The notes beneath the pieces are model-generated. The model was given only the letters and a program-made list of their open reading frames with translations, did no database searches and had not been told where the DNA came from. From NCBI GenBank assembly GCA_019113455.1, contig DXHG01000168.1, positions 1 to 19,448 of the forward strand: a stretch of 19,448 nucleotides of DNA. Direction: 5' to 3'. Both the position numbers and the translations under genes were made by a program. The stretch is from Candidatus Treponema faecavium (GTDB lineage: Bacteria > Spirochaetota > Spirochaetia > Treponematales > Treponemataceae). Shown here one piece after another: positions 6,755-13,686 of this stretch. How positions within the stretch are numbered: position 1 is the first letter of the stretch; each line of letters opens with the position of its first letter.

Positions 6755-7567
6755 ATGTCTAATATACAGGCGTTTTTGTTAGGGCTGCTGCAGGGAATTG
6801 CAGAGTTTCTTCCCATATCGAGTTCCGGGCATCTTGCGGTGGCAAAAGAATTGTTTTCTCTGAGCGACATTCCGCTCCTGTTCGATATTCTGCTGCATCT
6901 GGCGACGCTTGCCGCCGTCGTTGTGTTTTTCAGAAAAAAAATTGCGGCGCTGTTCGGCGTGCTCTTCCGCTGGATCAGGCGCCGGCCGCTGCCTGACGAC
7001 AAGGCGGGGCAGAGCATGATTATTGCGCTTGTGCTGGGCACTGCAGTTACGGGCGTCATCGGCATAGCCGCGTCAGACTTTGTGGAAGACATACCGGTTG
7101 TATGTATCTGCGGCGGCTTTATCGTAACTGCTCTCATTCTGATACTGTCGTCGTATCTGTCCGCGCGCCGCGCCGCGCCGCCGTCAGCTGCCGCCGGAAC
7201 GGTAACGCCCGTGCAGGGGCTTCTGGTGGGTCTCGCGCAGGGCGTCGGCGTGCTCCCGGGCATCTCGCGTTCGGGCAGTACGATTGCGGGCGCGCTTTTT
7301 GCCGGCGTTGACCGCAATACCGCCGGCGAGTTTTCGTTTCTGCTTTCGATACCGGCCATTCTCGGCGCCTTTATTCTTGAATTAAAAGACATCGGAGACA
7401 TCGCCGGCGCCGTAGGAGTGCTGCCGCTTGCAATCGGCTGCGCAACGGCGTTTGCGTCGGGGCTCTTTGCGCTTGCTGTGCTCATGAAGCTCATCCGCCG
7501 GGGGAACCTCGCGTGGTTCGCCGTGTATCTGATTCCTGCCGGTATCGCAGGTATTATGTTTTTATAA
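6755..7567 (+). CDS. uppP: Undecaprenyl-diphosphatase (BacA/UppP family)
   Basis: This 270-residue membrane enzyme removes a phosphate from undecaprenyl diphosphate, recycling the lipid carrier for peptidoglycan and surface glycans. Both family signatures are present: 'QGIAEFLPISSSGHL' at 13-27 (Glu17, Ser22-Ser24, His26) and 'PGISRSGST' at 168-176 (Arg172). Several further hydrophobic segments follow, and length is typical. ATG 6755 is chosen because GGAGG (6746-6750) is 4 nt upstream and the protein then begins right at the family's first helix; the frame is open further upstream, across the terminator and promoter. The 3' end overlaps the convergent membrane-protein gene by 14 bp without a terminator between. 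Excess enzyme of this family gives bacitracin tolerance. Confidence 0.95.
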   Translation: MSNIQAFLLGLLQGIAEFLPISSSGHLAVAKELFSLSDIPLLFDILLHLATLAAVVVFFRKKIAALFGVLFRWIRRRPLPDDKAGQSMIIALVLGTAVTGVIGIAASDFVEDIPVVCICGGFIVTALILILSSYLSARRAAPPSAAAGTVTPVQGLLVGLAQGVGVLPGISRSGSTIAGALFAGVDRNTAGEFSFLLSIPAILGAFILELKDIGDIAGAVGVLPLAIGCATAFASGLFALAVLMKLIRRGNLAWFAVYLIPAGIAGIMFL

Positions 7568-8207
7568 CGAACCCAAAGACAAGCAGCGCGTACATCGCTG
7601 TCGGCAGTGCCGCCGCAATACAGGCGCATATCGCTCTTTGTCCGGCAGACAGCGGTTCATGTATGCTGTCCGCCGCCTCTGATTCAGCTGCGCCGGGTTC
7701 GCCATAGTACGCGGCATACAGACACTCGTCAAGACGCTCAAGCATTTTTCCCTTTTCAAACCGCGGCGGCACAGCAGAGATTTTCGCTAAAAATTGGAGC
7801 GTCTCGGCAATAAGCCCGTTTGTTTTGAATCTCGACTGCGGCGCAAGCGCTGCCTGCGAAAGAAATACCATGCCGGCAAGCAGGAGGCTCCGCGAAAGAC
7901 CGTTTTCGAGTGCCCCCTGCGTAACGGTGAATGAACCCGCGCGCCACAGCACTCTGCCGAACGGCGACAAAAGCGAAAAAAACGTGATGCCTGCGCTGAC
8001 GGTGAGCGCGGGCAAAAGCCGCGCCCTGCCGCGGCGGAAGAGGCACAGCATAAAAAACGCAATCGTCTGCGCGGCTCTGACGCACAGCAGCGGCTGAAAT
8101 GCAAATGCGGGAAAACATGCAAGCGCCGCGATGCCAAGCGGCCGCTCGCAGTCTGCGTGCGATAAAAAGCGCTGCACGCGCAGCGCACGCTGGGAGCGGA
8201 GTGTCAT
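7554..8207 (-). CDS. CbiQ/EcfT-like integral membrane protein (putative ECF T component)
   Basis: This 217-residue hydrophobic protein has membrane segments near residues 22-45, 45-60, 65-85 and 105-120, and one close to the C-terminus (about 190-215). The pattern in the middle, a hydrophobic stretch ending 'SPFGRVLWRAGSFTVTQGALENGLSRSLLLAGMV' in outline, with a 'G.L...L.RSL.L' helix followed by 'GLIAETLQFLA', resembles CbiQ/EcfT transmembrane coupling subunits. The classic paired Ala-Arg-Gly coupling helices are not obvious, so this is a moderate call. Its ATG overlaps the stop of the upstream Gx gene as ATGA (8204-8207), implying tight co-translation. The pair would need an ATPase pair from elsewhere. 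Its 3' end runs 14 bp into uppP on the other strand. Confidence 0.55.
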   Translation of the reverse strand: MTLRSQRALRVQRFLSHADCERPLGIAALACFPAFAFQPLLCVRAAQTIAFFMLCLFRRGRARLLPALTVSAGITFFSLLSPFGRVLWRAGSFTVTQGALENGLSRSLLLAGMVFLSQAALAPQSRFKTNGLIAETLQFLAKISAVPPRFEKGKMLERLDECLYAAYYGEPGAAESEAADSIHEPLSAGQRAICACIAAALPTAMYALLVFGFVIKT

Positions 8208-8785
8208 GCAGGCGCACCTTTGGAAGGCTTGGCGCCCTGTGCGCAGAGCGGGTTTTCGCGGAGCAGGGAACGGAACCAGCGGGAAGTCTGCGCAAAGCGT
8301 TCGGTTATAAGCCCGAGAGAAACGCCCGTAACCGACGCTGAAAGAAACAGGAGCGGCGCGATATAGCGGGTGCCCGCTCCGAACAAAAAAAAACGCGCGA
8401 GTGCGAGCTGTGCACAGCTGTTTGCGAGTGCGCCGGCAAGGCTTATGCCCACACGGCCCACCGCGGGTTTTGCGGCAAACCTGCCGCGCGCAAGCAGTCG
8501 GTGCACGCCGAGCATTGCGAAACCCGAAGCGAACGAACCGGCTGCGGAAAACAAAAACACATATGAAAAAAGCGTGCCGCTCACAATTCCCTGGCCTGCC
8601 GCTTTAAGCAGAATGAGCAGCGGCACCCGCCCGGCTGGGAGAATATCGAGCGCGAGCAGCACCGGCACGTTCGCGAGCCCCAGGCGCAGAAACGGCAGCG
8701 GCTTTGGCACCGTGTACTCAACTGCCGAAAGAAACAGGCACAGCGCCGCCAGAAATGCGGTGCGTTTTTGCGTTTCCCGATACAT
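8204..8785 (-). CDS. Gx transporter family / heptaprenyl diphosphate synthase component I-like membrane protein
   Basis: This 193-residue protein has five to six hydrophobic segments and the features of the Hpre_diP_synt_I (Gx) family: 'VPKPLPFLRLGLANVPVLLAL' in outline near the N-terminus, 'LLKAAGQGIVSGTLFS', and 'AGSFASGFAML'. Despite the old name, that family is related to S components of ECF vitamin transporters and has no prenyltransferase motifs. Here it overlaps by 4 nt a CbiQ/EcfT-like gene, which supports transport. ATG 8785 is preferred over a GTG at 8791 because a good promoter (8792-8820) would place +1 on this ATG; no ribosome site is visible. Substrate is unknown; convergent uppP makes an isoprenoid or quinone precursor imaginable but unproven. 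Confidence 0.8.
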   Translation of the reverse strand: MYRETQKRTAFLAALCLFLSAVEYTVPKPLPFLRLGLANVPVLLALDILPAGRVPLLILLKAAGQGIVSGTLFSYVFLFSAAGSFASGFAMLGVHRLLARGRFAAKPAVGRVGISLAGALANSCAQLALARFFLFGAGTRYIAPLLFLSASVTGVSLGLITERFAQTSRWFRSLLRENPLCAQGAKPSKGAPA

Positions 8786-8791
8786 ATGCAC

Positions 8792-8820
8792 AAGATACGG
8801 ATAGGGATATATTGTGTCAA
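8792..8820 (-). promoter_or_regulatory. Minus-strand promoter giving an apparently leaderless mRNA
   Basis: Read on the minus strand, TTGACA (8820-8815), 17 bp, TATCTT (8797-8792). Seven nt past the -10 box is the A of the ATG at 8785, so the transcript could begin at the start codon. No Shine-Dalgarno sequence lies between. Confidence 0.65.
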
Positions 8821-8910
8821 CTGTACTATTTGCGTGTGCGCGCGGGCGCAGAATCCTTCTTCTGCGCTAAAAATAACCATTAAAACTGCGTTATAACTGT
8901 ATCAAGGCTG

Positions 8911-8937
8911 TTGCTTTTCTTGTTATTACAGTATATT
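8911..8937 (+). promoter_or_regulatory. Possible promoter of the TPR-barrel-TPR-glycosyltransferase operon
   Basis: TATATT (8932-8937) is a fair -10; TTGCTT (8911-8916) is the nearest -35 but the spacer is only 15 bp. The 172-bp divergent region between the Gx and TPR genes holds no other clear promoter facing right. Confidence 0.35.
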
Positions 8938-8957
8938 GTGCAGAAGTCAAGGAGTGT

Positions 8958-9728
8958 ATGAGAGAGACAGCTGTATATATCTGGTGTATGGTCGCGGCTG
9001 CGGTATGGTGCGCCGCGGCTGAAAACCCGCGCGCGGCAGATTCCGGCGTGTATGCGGACGCCTACGCGGCGCTTGAAAACGCCGTGTACGCGCAAGAGGA
9101 TACGACAGAAACGGTGTGCGCGCTCTATGACGCGGCGTGCGCCGCTGCGGAAACGTCGGATGCGGCAGAATCCTGCGGCGAATCGCTCAGGCTTGCGCGG
9201 CTTTCGCAGTGCGAAGAACTCATGGGCAGATGGTATGTTGTGCACGGCGATGAAGAGAGCGCTGGCGGCTGTTTTGACCGCGGCGTCGCGTATGCACGTG
9301 AATCCGACGAATTGTGCCCGAATGCCGAGGCGCGCGCCTCGCTCGCGGCGAATACTTCGCAGAACATGCGCACAAAGAGCGTTGGATACCTGCTGCGCAA
9401 CGGACTCAAACTGAAATCGTTTATTAAAGACGCGCTTGAGCCTGATCCCTATAACGCTGCGGCAGCATATTTGCAGGTTTCTACCTATGTATACGCTCCT
9501 AAGGCGTTTACCGACGCGGAAAAAGGCCGTGAGATTGTCCTTCGCATGCTGTCTGACGAGCGGTTCGCGCTTTCCAATGCGGAACGGTTTAACGTGTATA
9601 CGGCGCTTGCAAAAGCTGCCATTCCCGATAAAGATTACGCGGAGGTGCAGCACTATCTGGCGCAGGCGGCGGAGCTGTTCCCCCACAATTCGACGCTTGA
9701 AGAACACAGGCAAGAGCTGCCCCAATGA
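8958..9728 (+). CDS. Secreted TPR-like helical protein (TatT-like), operon first gene
   Basis: This 256-residue protein begins with a Sec signal peptide (core 'VYIWCMVAAAVWCAAA', cleavage near residue 21) and is then helical and Ala-rich, with TPR-like helix pairs such as 'AEVQHYLAQAAELFPHN' near the end. The layout (N-terminal helices, 'LLRNG....FIKDALEPDPYNAAAAYL', then 'YAPKAF.DAEKGREI') resembles TatT (Tp0956), the periplasmic TPR partner of treponemal TRAP transporters, and resembles the third gene of this operon. No TRAP genes are nearby. A lipobox is not convincing, so it is probably soluble in the periplasm. AAGGAG (8949-8954) lies only 3 nt before the ATG, which is unusually close. 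Its stop overlaps the barrel start by 4 nt. Role inferred: periplasmic adaptor for the barrel protein. Confidence 0.8.
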   Translation: MRETAVYIWCMVAAAVWCAAAENPRAADSGVYADAYAALENAVYAQEDTTETVCALYDAACAAAETSDAAESCGESLRLARLSQCEELMGRWYVVHGDEESAGGCFDRGVAYARESDELCPNAEARASLAANTSQNMRTKSVGYLLRNGLKLKSFIKDALEPDPYNAAAAYLQVSTYVYAPKAFTDAEKGREIVLRMLSDERFALSNAERFNVYTALAKAAIPDKDYAEVQHYLAQAAELFPHNSTLEEHRQELPQ

Positions 9729-11533
9729 TGCGCCTATTTCGCGTTTATGCCGCCTGTGTCTGCGCCGCCTGCCTGCTCGTAAGCGGTGCGGCTGCCAGTG
9801 AATATCCGCGCATTGCCGCGCCGATCGGCGCTCAGCGTGTCATTAAGAACGGCAGCCCCGTATACGACGCGCTTGCAATGCTTGCGATAGAGGCTGGCAT
9901 GGTGCCGTTTGCCGTAAACGGGCCGATGACGGCAGGGGAACTGCTTGTCTATCTTGATACTGTTCCGTATGATTCGCTGAGTGAAGCAGGCAGGCACGCC
10001 TACGACTGGGTATACGGAGAACTGCACGAGGAGTTTTTCGGCATTTCTTCACAGATGCTCAGTGTCGGGCTTGACGCAACCGTTGCGGCGGAAGGGTATT
10101 ATAAAACAAACAGCGGTATCGACTGGCTTTTGCCGCATAAAGACCGCAATCCCGTTTTGGCGCTGCCGCTTTTTATTGCCGCAGGAGACTATGCCGCAAT
10201 CGAAACGGAAATCACGGTCAACGTGTATGAAAACGTCAGTATGCTGCATACCAACTACTCAAATATTCCGTTCGGTACGTACTATATTGACGGCAACTTT
10301 CCCCATTTTGCGTATGCGAGTTTCGGCGCACAGGCAAAAGGCAAATCGTTTATCAATTTTCAGATTGGCAGAGGCAGTCTGAACATCGGCAGGACGCAGA
10401 TGGGGTCGATTATCATATCGGACAATATGAACGATATAACCTACGCAAAGCTCTCGCTGTTTTCGCCCGCTGTGCGGTTTTCTTCATACGTGACGCAGCA
10501 CGAAGTGAATAAATACATGTATTTTCATCAGCTGGAAGGCAGGCCGCTGCCGTGGCTGTCGGTGAGTCTGCTTGAAGGCGTTATCGTGAATGCGCCGCTT
10601 GAACTGCGCTACCTGAATCCGTTTATGATATTCCACGGGTTCGGCGCGTGGCAGGACTACGGGGACTACAACGACGATCTTGCAAATGGCACGTATCCTG
10701 ACGATGATTCGCGCGTTTCAAGCTATCTTGCATTTACGCTCGATGTACATCCGTGGAAATACACGCGGTTGTACGGGCTGTTTGCAATGAATCAGTTTCA
10801 GCTCTCATACGAGCTTGAATATGACCCCGACGCCGCTTCCATTCCTAACGGCCTAGGCGGGCAGGCGGGATTCGAGACATATATTCCGTATAACGGCGGG
10901 TATTTCTTTGTCGGCGGAGAGTTCCTGTACACGACGCCGTGGTTCTATGTCGCGCGCGACAGGCGCTGGTCGTTTACCGCAGAAAAGCAGAGTTTTTTTG
11001 AAGAAACAAAAGGAACGCGCATAATATCGTGGATAGGCACGCCGTTCGGACCCGATACGATTGCGGCTCAGATCTCGTTCGGCTATATCGTGCAGGATGT
11101 GTGGAAAGCAAATCTGTCGTACCGTTTTACGGCGCGCGGCGAAAACGATACGTCGATGTTCCTGACGGACGGGTATTATCCCGATACGCCCGAAGAGGCA
11201 AGTATTGTAACCCCGAGCGGCATTCCCGAATACGGGCATACGGTCGTGCTTTCAGGCGCGTATTCGCCGCTGGACGGCGTTACCTTTTTTGCACAGCTGG
11301 GGCTTTCCTGTTATGTGAACCATAATCACACGGTAAACAATACGCAGCTTGGGTTTGAAGGCTGTCTGTCTGTAAAGATAGAAGTGTATGATATTCTGCA
11401 GCGTCTATACGTATGGGGGGGTAGCTGCGTCAAACGGCGGAGATGCAGCTTCCGTATAGCGGCGGCCGCATGGCGCAAAGGGCGCCGTATCTTTGCCGCA
11501 ATACGGTATGTTTGTATATATAAAGGAAGATAA
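9725..11533 (+). CDS. Secreted beta-barrel outer-membrane protein, Wzi-like, with a G7 tract near the C-terminus
   Basis: A 602-residue product is read as the sequence stands. After a signal peptide (about 1-25, ending 'SGAAA') comes a helical N-terminal domain ('VYDALAMLAIEAG....TAGELLVYLDTV'), then a long aromatic-rich region of alternating strands typical of an outer-membrane barrel. It shares motifs with the minus-strand protein at 15189-16907: 'YYKTN..IDW', 'IIS..', 'SWIGTPFGPD.IAA' and 'TPSGIP.Y'. The family looks like that called capsule-assembly Wzi in other treponemes, though function is unproven. The last ~36 codons after 11424 are basic and Cys-containing, unlike the barrel. A run of seven Gs (11415-11421) decides this: with eight the stop is at once (566 residues), with six the protein ends about 15 residues on (577), both nearer the paralogue's 572. 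Start ATG overlaps the TPR stop (ATGA). Confidence 0.85.
   Translation: MMRLFRVYAACVCAACLLVSGAAASEYPRIAAPIGAQRVIKNGSPVYDALAMLAIEAGMVPFAVNGPMTAGELLVYLDTVPYDSLSEAGRHAYDWVYGELHEEFFGISSQMLSVGLDATVAAEGYYKTNSGIDWLLPHKDRNPVLALPLFIAAGDYAAIETEITVNVYENVSMLHTNYSNIPFGTYYIDGNFPHFAYASFGAQAKGKSFINFQIGRGSLNIGRTQMGSIIISDNMNDITYAKLSLFSPAVRFSSYVTQHEVNKYMYFHQLEGRPLPWLSVSLLEGVIVNAPLELRYLNPFMIFHGFGAWQDYGDYNDDLANGTYPDDDSRVSSYLAFTLDVHPWKYTRLYGLFAMNQFQLSYELEYDPDAASIPNGLGGQAGFETYIPYNGGYFFVGGEFLYTTPWFYVARDRRWSFTAEKQSFFEETKGTRIISWIGTPFGPDTIAAQISFGYIVQDVWKANLSYRFTARGENDTSMFLTDGYYPDTPEEASIVTPSGIPEYGHTVVLSGAYSPLDGVTFFAQLGLSCYVNHNHTVNNTQLGFEGCLSVKIEVYDILQRLYVWGGSCVKRRRCSFRIAAAAWRKGRRIFAAIRYVCIYKGR
11415..11421 (+). repeat. 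G7 tract selecting the barrel protein's C-terminus
   Basis: Seven Gs begin within codon 564. In the present length the frame runs to 11533; with eight Gs a TAG (11422-11424) follows directly; with six a TAG at 11457-11459 is reached. The three ends differ in charge and length while the barrel is unchanged. Confidence 0.6.
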
Positions 11534-11535
11534 AA

Positions 11536-12315
11536 ATGAATAGATGTATAAAAAATGCACTGACAGTGTGCGTCATCGCGCTTGGGCTGGCACATACTGT
11601 TTTTGCGGCCGACGCGCAGGCAGGGAGCGTTAATTATTTTGCCGCCTGTAAGGATAACGCAGAGTATGCCGCGCTTTTAAAGCATGTGTTTGACGACCGC
11701 GGTGTGCCGGGCGCTTTTTCCGGCTATACGGTATTGACCGAACGTATCGCGGCATATCCGTATGAGCTTTGGCAAAAGGATCTGATGCGGGCGCGCGGCG
11801 CGCTCATCGTAGCGCGTTATGCGAACAGCAAAGAGCAGCGGGATGCCGCAGAAACCTATATGCGCATGGCTGATGCGCTTATCGAAGACGCCGGGACGCA
11901 CGGCGCGCCGGTATCCGCGTGCGGCGTTATCGAAGCGCTTTCTTCTTCGTTCTGGTACCTGATTAACAAGTCGGTTTCAAAAGGCATTGCGTTCGGCAGA
12001 ATTGTAAACGATCTGTGGGAAAACTATCCCGAAGACTTTCATGTGCTGCTGCTTACCGCCGACAAGTATCTGCATTCACCGGGAATTGTCGGCGGCAATA
12101 AGAAAAAGGGACTTGCACTGTATCAGAGAGCGGAAGAGATTGCCGAGCAGCACGGCTGCGCCGTGTGGGATTGGTTTTCTATCTATGCCGGTCTTGCTGC
12201 CGGTTACGATAAAGCCGGCAATGACGTGCGCGCATACGAATACGCCCTGCGCGCCAGAGAAATCTATACCGCTGACGAGCAGGTGAACGAAATCATCACT
12301 AATTACGAGGACTGA
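11536..12315 (+). CDS. Secreted TPR-like helical protein (TatT-like), operon third gene
   Basis: This 259-residue protein has a signal peptide ('ALTVCVIALGLAHTVFA', cleavage near 24) and a helical body with TPR-like pairs: 'ARGALIVARYANSKEQRDAAETYM', 'LALYQRAEEIAEQ', and 'YAGLAAGYDKAGNDVRAYEYALRAREIY' in outline. It aligns in layout with the first gene of the operon ('YLI....F.RIVNDLWENYP', then 'YLHSPG..GGNKKKG'), including a 'Y..P.....KG' centre, so the two are likely diverged duplicates placed either side of the barrel gene. The 'GGNKKKG' segment recalls TPR proteins of the TatT kind. AAGGAAGA (11522-11529) is 6 nt before the ATG. It probably works in the periplasm with the barrel; direct evidence is absent. 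Confidence 0.82.
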   Translation: MNRCIKNALTVCVIALGLAHTVFAADAQAGSVNYFAACKDNAEYAALLKHVFDDRGVPGAFSGYTVLTERIAAYPYELWQKDLMRARGALIVARYANSKEQRDAAETYMRMADALIEDAGTHGAPVSACGVIEALSSSFWYLINKSVSKGIAFGRIVNDLWENYPEDFHVLLLTADKYLHSPGIVGGNKKKGLALYQRAEEIAEQHGCAVWDWFSIYAGLAAGYDKAGNDVRAYEYALRAREIYTADEQVNEIITNYED

Positions 12316-12320
12316 TATAT

Positions 12321-13454
12321 ATGAATATACTTCTTGTACTGGATCAGTTTGACGGAGCGACAAACGGCAATACCAATTCCGCCAGAAGACTGATGAATGA
12401 GCTTACGCAGATAGGGCATTGCGTCCGTGTCGCGGCGCAGGGAGAATCGCGTGAGGATAAATACGGTTTTCCGATATATCATTTGCCGCTATTCGATCCG
12501 CTGGTGCGTCAGCAGGGTTTTGTGTTTGCAAAACGCGATGCGGAAAAAATGGCGCAGGCCGTTGCATGGGCGGATATTGTTCACGTAATGATGCCGTTTG
12601 CCCTTGGCAGAAGCGCGGCTCTGGAAGCGAAAAAGCAGGGCAAGCCGTGCACCGGCGCATTCCATATTCAGCCTGAGAATATCTGGTACAGCGTTCATCT
12701 GGGAACGTGTATGCCGGTCATCAATTTAACATACGCCGCATTCCGTGAGTATATGTTCAAGCATGTTCATTATATTCACTGCCCGAGCAATATGATTAAG
12801 CTCCAGCTTGAAAAGCATCATTATAAAGGCGAGTGCAGGGTTATCAGCAACGGCATAGAAAGCGACGTCCGCTATCATAAATGCCCGAAAGACCCCGCAT
12901 ACGAGAAAAAAATTCTTATCGTGATGTGCGGACGCTATTCCGGCGAAAAGCGGCAGGACGTGCTTATCGACGCGGTAAAAAAGTCGAAATACAAAAACGA
13001 CATTGTACTGTATCTTGCCGGGCAAGGCCCGTTAAAAACCGCATATGAAAAGCAGTGCGCCGATCTGCCGAACAAAGCGGTGATGAAGTTTTTGTCAAAA
13101 GCGGAACTGATGCGGCTGTTCGGACAGGCAGATTTGTATGTACATGCTTCCGACGCCGAAATTGAAGCGTTAAGCTGCATGGAGGCATTCGCGTCAGGCT
13201 TAGTTCCGATTATTGCGAACAGCGAGCGTTCCGCGACGCCTCAGTTTGCGCTTGATGATCGTTCGCTGTTTACGCCTGGCAGCAGCACGGAACTTGCGCA
13301 GAAGATCGATTGGTGGATAGAGCATCCCGAAGAACGTAAGCGAATGGAGCATGTGTACGCCGCGGAAGCGGATAAATACCGCCTGCATGACTGCACATTG
13401 CAGATGGTGCAGATGTTTCAGGATGAAATTAAGCGAAATGCCGCCGCTTCATAA
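12321..13454 (+). CDS. GT4-family glycosyltransferase
   Basis: This 377-residue cytoplasmic or membrane-associated enzyme has the GT-B fold of family GT4. The N-terminal acceptor domain opens with 'MNILLVLDQFDGATNGNT' and includes 'ADIVHVMMPF' (84-93) and 'GAFHIQPENI' (112-121). The donor domain has 'ISNGIE' (175-180), 'CGRYSGEKRQD' (203-213) and the nucleotide-sugar E-x7-E motif at Glu280-Glu288. The subgroup is one seen in Firmicutes and treponemes near lipid glycosyltransferases, so a diacylglycerol or surface-glycan acceptor is plausible but not proven. No membrane segment is evident. It starts 5 nt after the second TPR gene with GAGGA (12306-12310) as ribosome site, so it is in the same operon. 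This links the barrel/TPR proteins to surface glycan or glycolipid. Confidence 0.88.
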   Translation: MNILLVLDQFDGATNGNTNSARRLMNELTQIGHCVRVAAQGESREDKYGFPIYHLPLFDPLVRQQGFVFAKRDAEKMAQAVAWADIVHVMMPFALGRSAALEAKKQGKPCTGAFHIQPENIWYSVHLGTCMPVINLTYAAFREYMFKHVHYIHCPSNMIKLQLEKHHYKGECRVISNGIESDVRYHKCPKDPAYEKKILIVMCGRYSGEKRQDVLIDAVKKSKYKNDIVLYLAGQGPLKTAYEKQCADLPNKAVMKFLSKAELMRLFGQADLYVHASDAEIEALSCMEAFASGLVPIIANSERSATPQFALDDRSLFTPGSSTELAQKIDWWIEHPEERKRMEHVYAAEADKYRLHDCTLQMVQMFQDEIKRNAAAS

Positions 13455-13494
13455 AAAACCGGATTTGAATGGAAAGGACGGATAGTATACTGAT

Positions 13495-13686
13495 ATGGCT
13501 GCACAGATAAAAACTCGTATAGATACCCGTATTCATAAACCGCCGATGCGGCGGCTTGCCGTAGTGCGCGTCGTCATCGCGGCGCTTGCGATAGGACTTT
13601 TGGCGTGGGGAGCCGCGCACGGAGACTGCCAGGCCATATTCGGCAAGGCGGTATTTGTCTGTCTGGAGTGTATCGGAATTGGATAA
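13495..13686 (+). CDS. Tiny membrane protein with C-terminal CXXC motif (CD1871A-like)
   Basis: This protein of up to 63 residues has a single membrane segment ('VVRVVIAALAIGLLAWGAA' in outline) and ends with 'KAVFVCLECIGIG'. A short membrane protein ending in 'CLECIGIG' is the hallmark of the CXXC family that I recall from Clostridioides (CD1871A), found beside 4Fe-4S and thioredoxin-like genes, just as here. The start is uncertain: ATG 13495 has only a distant AAAGGA (13473-13478), while an in-frame ATG at 13546 would give a 46-residue protein closer to the family size. A TATACT at 13486-13491 might be a -10 box favouring the shorter form. It overlaps the polyferredoxin by 8 nt. Likely role: a membrane thiol or cluster relay. 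Confidence 0.75.
   Translation: MAAQIKTRIDTRIHKPPMRRLAVVRVVIAALAIGLLAWGAAHGDCQAIFGKAVFVCLECIGIG

Noticed and set aside
6724..7629. Minus-strand open frame of 301 codons opposite uppP
   Set aside because: uppP has both family signatures and a ribosome site; the opposite frame has a skewed Pro/Ala/Ser composition and no recognisable motif.
8385..8393. A9 tract in the Gx gene as a phase switch
   Set aside because: It reads as Phe-Phe-Leu-Phe in a membrane helix, where T-rich codons are expected, and the frame is intact; noted but weaker than the G/C tracts.
8204..8785. True prenyl diphosphate synthase
   Set aside because: No Asp-rich prenyltransferase motifs are present; the protein is all membrane helices and fits the Gx/S-component-like family.
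8880..9725. Minus-strand open frame of 281 codons opposite the first TPR gene
   Set aside because: Arg- and Phe-rich shadow translation. The plus-strand gene has a signal peptide, ribosome site and a coupled downstream gene.
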